A stretch of DNA of 64,000 nt, taken from the NCBI GenBank assembly GCA_030998225.1, contig JAPYXD010000698.1, positions 6,427,001-6,491,000 on the forward strand, in the 5' to 3' direction. Numbering within the stretch: position 1 is the first letter of the stretch; each line of letters begins with the position of its first letter. The position numbers and the translations under genes are program-made. Positions 59,742-64,000 of this stretch are shown here, piece by piece. The notes under the pieces were generated by a model. It had not been told where the DNA came from, ran no database searches, and was given only the letters and a program-made list of their open reading frames with translations. Origin of the DNA: Diplolepis rosae (lineage: Eukaryota; Arthropoda; Insecta; Hymenoptera; Diplolepididae).

Positions 59742-60120
59742 CAGTGGCAAAAATTTCAGACTCAACTAATTAATTTGAAATCATTTACAGCCGCAAGGCT
59801 GAGCCACTAGGCGATATAAGGAGATCTTCCTGTGGAGAAAGAGATGTCGGACGCCTGTGTAGCTCAGTGGTTAGAGCAGTCGACCGGCAATCGAAAGACC
59901 TGGGCTCGAATCCCAGCGCAGTCGAAAGCGTCATTTTTTCCACAGAAAGATTTTCAAATTCTTTAAATATTGAATTTATTTGCATTATTTGCGATATAAG
60001 AGTTTGAAATTGTCTACGAGGACACCTGTCGACAACGTATCCTATCTGATACGCGACTAGTGATCCTCCGATAATGTAGGCAGTGGCAAAAATTTCAGAC
60101 TCAACTAATTAATTTGAAAT
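59742..60120 (+). repeat. One tRNA-like unit bounded by direct repeats
   Basis: GCAGTGGCAAAAATTTCAGA with the following 20 bases occurs at 59742-59782 and again at 60080-60120. The ~338 bp between starts is one unit of a family like the 322-bp array at 56.4 kb. Confidence 0.6.
59853..59924 (+). repeat. tRNA-like domain (anticodon GGC, pseudo)
   Basis: Acceptor GCCTGTG with CGCAGTC (one mismatch, one G-U), D arm GCTC/GAGC, anticodon loop CCGGCAA with C at position 33, T arm CTGGG/CCCAG with loop CTCGAAT. A-box TAGCTCAGTGG and B-box GGGCTCGAATCCC are good. CTGTGGAGAAA upstream and TTTTTCCACAG downstream form an outer inverted pair. More likely a SINE head than a working tRNA. Confidence 0.55.
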
Positions 60121-61242
60121 AATAAAGAATTAAATTGTAATTTCATGATGACACTTTTAGGTACTTTTTGAGTAAATAAATATTAATTAATTAATTAAGG
60201 TTATGGTACTACTTACTTTTGCCTTCTTACTGCAGCTACCCACTTATTCCTTTGATTTATTTTCCATTTAGACGTTGGAAATTTATAAAATTTACACCCA
60301 CTTTTCCTGCTTGTATTTTTACAATTCACAACGCAACAACTTCGGTGGCTCATTTCAGCTATATTTTTTTAATTAAAACAAAATTTAGATCTGCATGTGT
60401 ATTTTGATTGCTCGGAAATATAAACAAGCCTCCTTTAACGCCTAAATTATCCACTGCGTGCGCTGGCGTCGATTTAACTCTCCCCACCATGACTTCGCAC
60501 GGTGCCTATAGCTTACTTGAACTATGGTTCAAGTTTCGTGGCCCTTCAGAACCTCAAACCAGAGAAATTAATTATTGAAAATAATATGTGATCTTATAGG
60601 AAAATGCAGTTTTTGTAGATTATAAAGATATTTAAAAATAAGAAAATTATGAAAAAAGTCTGAGATACGTAGAAAAAAATAAGAAACCCGTAGGTGCTTT
60701 CAAAATTATCAATCAGAACCTGTCTCAAAAGATATTGAATAATTTATATCGAAAATTTATTTGTAAGATATGGCAACGTCGCATTGACTCCACGTGCAAC
60801 GTTTACGCACGGATTTTTAAATGGCGCAATGCGCTCTTGAACTGCGCAACTGTCTTTATTTTTAAAAGTTTACGATTAAAAGTTGCAAGAATCAATATAT
60901 GACGTTCTAATTGAAGTTTAATGAACGAAACATTTATTAATAAATTTTCTTTCTTATATTTTTTCCTACCTCTACTTGCCTGTATCGTTGCTCATAAACC
61001 TTTTTAGTAACTCTTTTATTCTTCAAAAACCACATTTTACTGGTTTTACTCATATTTATTTGAGTTATGTATCATTAGTCTATCTTTTAGATTAGACAAA
61101 AGGCGAAATAAACACGTCGCGGCGAACGGCGGTTGAGCGGAGTGTATGCGCGACGTTGCCAAATTTACGATTGCTACCACGCGAGTCAATAGCAAGTCAA
61201 AGTGCTCTCTCGACTGACCAGCTCCGTACCCACCATTCTCCC

Positions 61243-61821
61243 TTAACTTCTTTTTAGTAAAATTTTTTAAAACAATTCTAAAACTTATCAGCAGTTATAG
61301 TTAATTGTACAATTTTTTGCAAAATTTCCACTCAAACGAAGTTGATAGACGTTCTTTATCGCTTTCTGCTGTATTTTCCACATTTCCAGGAAGTCATTGT
61401 TGAAATGTGTAAGCTCAATAATATAATGAATTATCAAATATCACTCGACATAGAAATTTAGTTAGACTGTGAGAACGAAGAACTGCAAGTTACAATATTG
61501 TAATATATTGAGGGCACTTTATATTTTTAGTCCATAGAAAATCATAATTTACGACAGGGCAGGCGCCGAACTCAAAAGCCTGTAAAGTCCAAAACGCATT
61601 CTGGAGAGATGAATAAAAACTCTGTGTTCTCTAGGTCCATAAACTGCCTTTTAAGTTAGTCATTCTTTCTCGTAGAGTTTTTTATTTAGTTTAATGTTTA
61701 AGTAGAAGTCCTCTAGGACAGACGTACCTTCCTCATGTGATTGAGAATAAAAAGTCTTAGAGAAAACTTATCAGCTTCATCTTATTTGTAATATAAACTC
61801 CCACACCTAATTCTAATAGTA
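61243..61821. repeat. Right half of the split host repeat, then no gene
   Basis: 61247-61410 matches 62008-62175 (AACTTATCA, CAAACGAAGTTGATAGAC). From 61411 to 61821 I see nothing recognisable. Confidence 0.6.
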
Positions 61822-62203
61822 ATTTTATAAAATAAAAAAGGAATTTGGCCATGTGATCTGGTTGATCCATGGTCTTAAGGCCATGGATCAATCAGACCAC
61901 TTGACTAAATTATACATTTATTCCTTCATGTAAGATAACTTTTTTAATTCACAAAGTATCTTTCCGAAAATTTAGGAATCGTAACAAAAGACAATAAAGC
62001 ACGTCTGTTAACTTCTTTTTAGTAAAAATTTTGAAAATAAAAACAAAAAACTTCCAAAACTTATCAACAATTACAGTTGACTGTAAAATTTTTTTGCAAA
62101 ATTTGCACTCAAACGAAGTTGATAGACATTCTTTATCGTTTCCTGTTGTATTTTCCAAATTTCCAGAAAGTCATTTTGTAAAATAAAAAAGGAATTTGGC
62201 CAT
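61822..62203. repeat. Undisturbed host repeat between 30-bp direct repeats
   Basis: TAAAATAAAAAAGGAATTTG and ~10 neighbouring bases occur at 61822-61851 and 62174-62203. Between them lies the uninterrupted ~320-bp copy that preserves the empty TTAA site. It starts with a hairpin at 61857-61900 (TGGTTGATCCATGG and its inverse). Confidence 0.7.
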
Positions 62204-62736
62204 CATTCAATTCATGATTCATAAACATATATATTTTTAAAAAGAAATATTAAATAATTGATAGACACAATTATACACATAGGTGCATTGAAACCCTTCT
62301 CAATATTCAATTTCTATTGGTTCTGTTACATCTATAAAGCTTCTTTAAGGATAATATTATCGGATTGAGGGTCGATGAAAGACAATCATTAAAACGTACA
62401 GTTTGTTGCCTTTAAGTAAGATCTTAATTTTTGAAAAGCTCGCTCATTAATTCTCTCTTTAGAAGTCAAAATTACCGTCATTATTATTCAATTACGGTTA
62501 TTGTGGCAGTGGCTTCATGTCGCACTTAGCCATAAACGGTAATAACGCGTTTGTGGGTGCGATAATATTTTCTCAGCGTCGTAAACTGCGTTTAATTAAA
62601 CTGGTATAAAATAGCGAGGGTGGGGGGGACTTGAATACAGAAGAGTGGACTGTAACCATCTATTTGATCGGTACTTTTTTCAGATACAATTCTAATCCAC
62701 GCAACGTCATAATTTTTCGAAGTTGAATTTGTCCCA
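62204..62736. other. No gene recognised
   Basis: AT-rich, no repeats matched elsewhere in the window and no supported coding frame. Confidence 0.4.
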
Positions 62737-62982
62737 ACTCTCTTAACCTGAATCAGTGAAATAGTCACTGATTGTATCAGTGAAAATATATCAACTGATG
62801 AATCAGTGCCCTGCTTAGATTTCACTGAGGAATCAGTGAACGCGCCACGTAAGTGAGTTCAATCTATTTCATGGATTCGTCAGTCGAATTTCACTGATTC
62901 TCAGTGAAAGACTTATAGCTACTGCCTTCGGTGAATAGTCACTGCGAATCAGTGGCCGTTCACTGATTCAGGTTTAGAGACT
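62737..62982. mobile_element. AATCAGTGAA-motif MITE
   Basis: CTCTTAACCTGAATCAGTG at the left and CACTGATTCAGGTTTAGAG at the right. The ~245 bp interior is dense with AATCAGTGAA/TTCACTGATT in both orientations. Related to 45585-45790. Confidence 0.65.
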
Positions 62983-64000
62983 GTTGAACATTTACTTATT
63001 GATGAAAGTAAATAAGCACAGAGTTTGCTTCCAAAGAATATATGTATTTATTTCATAACAAAAAAAATTCCAGTTCTGGAGATACAAGGCTCTGCTCCTG
63101 AACTGCACTCGAGATAATATAGTTGTCGACTAACTCGTACTGCAAGTACGATTCATCATAGTAAAAATAGGTAGATCACTCCCTACGGTCAGTTTTAGAA
63201 AGCTGGAAAAGGTTTCCCTTTTTTTTCTAAAATGCAGCGGAAAAGAGAGAGTTAAGCTTATTACTAAGTGCAGGGCAATCTCAACATCTGACAATCATAA
63301 ACTGCACAGCAGGAACAGAGGTACACAGTTTAAACGTGCTTCGACGGTCAAAATATACATTGAGATTATTTCAAATATTCAACAGAGACAATATTGGCAC
63401 TTTTCTTCAAGTAGTTAAGGTGGTTTATGGCAGTTTTAGACAAACGCCATGAAGCAGAAAAATGTTATTCTCATCAATTATACATTATACATACTAACTT
63501 ACTGAACGGCCTTTCTGCTAAGCGGTGCAAATACAGAAGAATCGATGATACCATAATGCATATTGTGATATTAAGGTTCTTTCAGTATATAATAAGGATA
63601 TTACTGTTGTAAAGGTTGTCAGTTTCAGGTTTTTCAATATTATTATAGAGCTTTTGTAAAATATGATCATAATTTATTAGGAAAGCTTTCTATTATATTA
63701 TTCGAGTTACTTTGGTGGCAATGTAATTATTTTTAAAATATACCTAGAAAAAAATGTAATTGATCGAAATAAACCATTTGGTTAAGTCAAACAAAATTTG
63801 GTTGAATCAAAAAATAATGTGGTCAACCGTATAATAAGCAAATTCTTTGGTTGAACCAACTAAACCTTGATGTGGTTAAACAAATATTATTCCGAGTAAA
63901 CTATTTAAAAGATTTCTATAAAAATCAGAGGATATCAATTCCTACTTTGTTATAGTATATTATGTGCCTAGGCGCATAATGAGGGTTATTGCGCGACGAG
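62983..64000. other. No gene; foldback-like motifs at 63.75-63.9 kb
   Basis: AT-rich. Around 63755-63890, TTTGGTT/AACCAA segments alternate, as in the foldback MITEs elsewhere, but a second boundary is not clear before the window ends. Confidence 0.4.

Larger units (their letters stand above)
58786..60510. mobile_element. Nested element with TATAGGCACCGTGCG ends
   Basis: TATAGGCACCGTGCG at 58786 and its exact inverse at 60496-60510. It could be a nested transposon or the subterminal inverted repeats of the enclosing element. Contains 59042-59703 and the tRNA-like unit. Confidence 0.6.
58725..61242. mobile_element. 2.5 kb TTAA-flanked element with nested elements
   Basis: GGGAGTATGGTGG at the left and CCACCATTCTCCC at the right, flanked by TTAA (58721-58724, 61243-61246). 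The undisturbed paralogue at about 62000 reads GTCTGTTAACTTC, so the empty site is known. TTAA suggests piggyBac-type mobilisation. No transposase frame; much of the interior is other elements. Confidence 0.8.

Noticed and set aside
59853..59924. Functional tRNA-Ala gene
   Set aside because: C at position 33, acceptor mismatch and repeated SINE-like copies argue against a working tRNA.

Overview
The window is AT-rich eukaryotic DNA that looks like an intergenic or intronic transposon graveyard from an insect. The calls rest on an R1-clade non-LTR retrotransposon, a mariner, a Tc1-like relic, many foldback/MITE families and tRNA-derived repeats. An ant or other hymenopteran is my guess from general familiarity with such repeats, not something proved here. 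I could not identify any complete host gene. Two short minus-strand ORFs (about 475-807 and 8185-8346) are the only candidate host exons, and both are weak.

Layout: 1-9.8 kb holds sparse sequence with a 1.39 kb foldback element (4210-5596), relics of a hammerhead-bearing repeat family (near 1.4-1.7 and 7.1-7.6 kb) and a possible secreted-peptide exon. 9.8-21.3 kb holds a 1.08 kb foldback element (9843-10919), a deleted Tc1-like element (11836-12573), a CCCGTGTGG-ended element carrying a nested second element (13998-15791), and another copy of the foldback (15818-17294) interrupted by a Penelope-like fragment with a hammerhead-like core. 21.3-28 kb is one foldback element split by a 5.9 kb R1-clade retrotransposon with an exact 14-bp target duplication. 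28.5-29.8 kb is a full-length mariner whose first catalytic residue is Asn instead of Asp. 31.5-33.6 kb has more hammerhead-type repeats and a 514-bp element with a small ORF. 35-45 kb is a stack of nested MITEs (TA, TTAA and 8-bp target duplications). 46-48.3 kb has a foldback MITE and a 909-bp palindrome with two outward-facing hammerhead-like motifs. 50-52.2 kb is a MITE whose interior expanded into about nine ~180-bp tandem units. 53.9-57.6 kb has a second full foldback copy, another hammerhead-like core and a tandem array of tRNA-like units. 58.7-61.2 kb is a TTAA-flanked element whose empty site is preserved at about 62 kb.

The most unusual signal is a set of hammerhead-ribozyme-like cores (CUGANGA, stem II, GAA) in several repeat copies on both strands. 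The paired stem II bases differ between families yet stay complementary, with the same extra G after the core. Hammerhead ribozymes are known in Penelope-like retroelements, and the flanking structures here (palindromes, inverted partial copies, 12-14 bp direct repeats) fit that type of transposition.

The window is also unusually good for dating nesting order, because empty paralogous sites for four insertions lie in the same 64 kb. Between the repeat clusters are GC-richer, apparently single-copy islands (about 2.8-3.5, 7.9-8.6, 17.5-18.2, 20.4-21, 39.7-40.4, 48.6-49.2, 52.7-53.5 and 57.8-58.4 kb) with no recognisable coding sequence.
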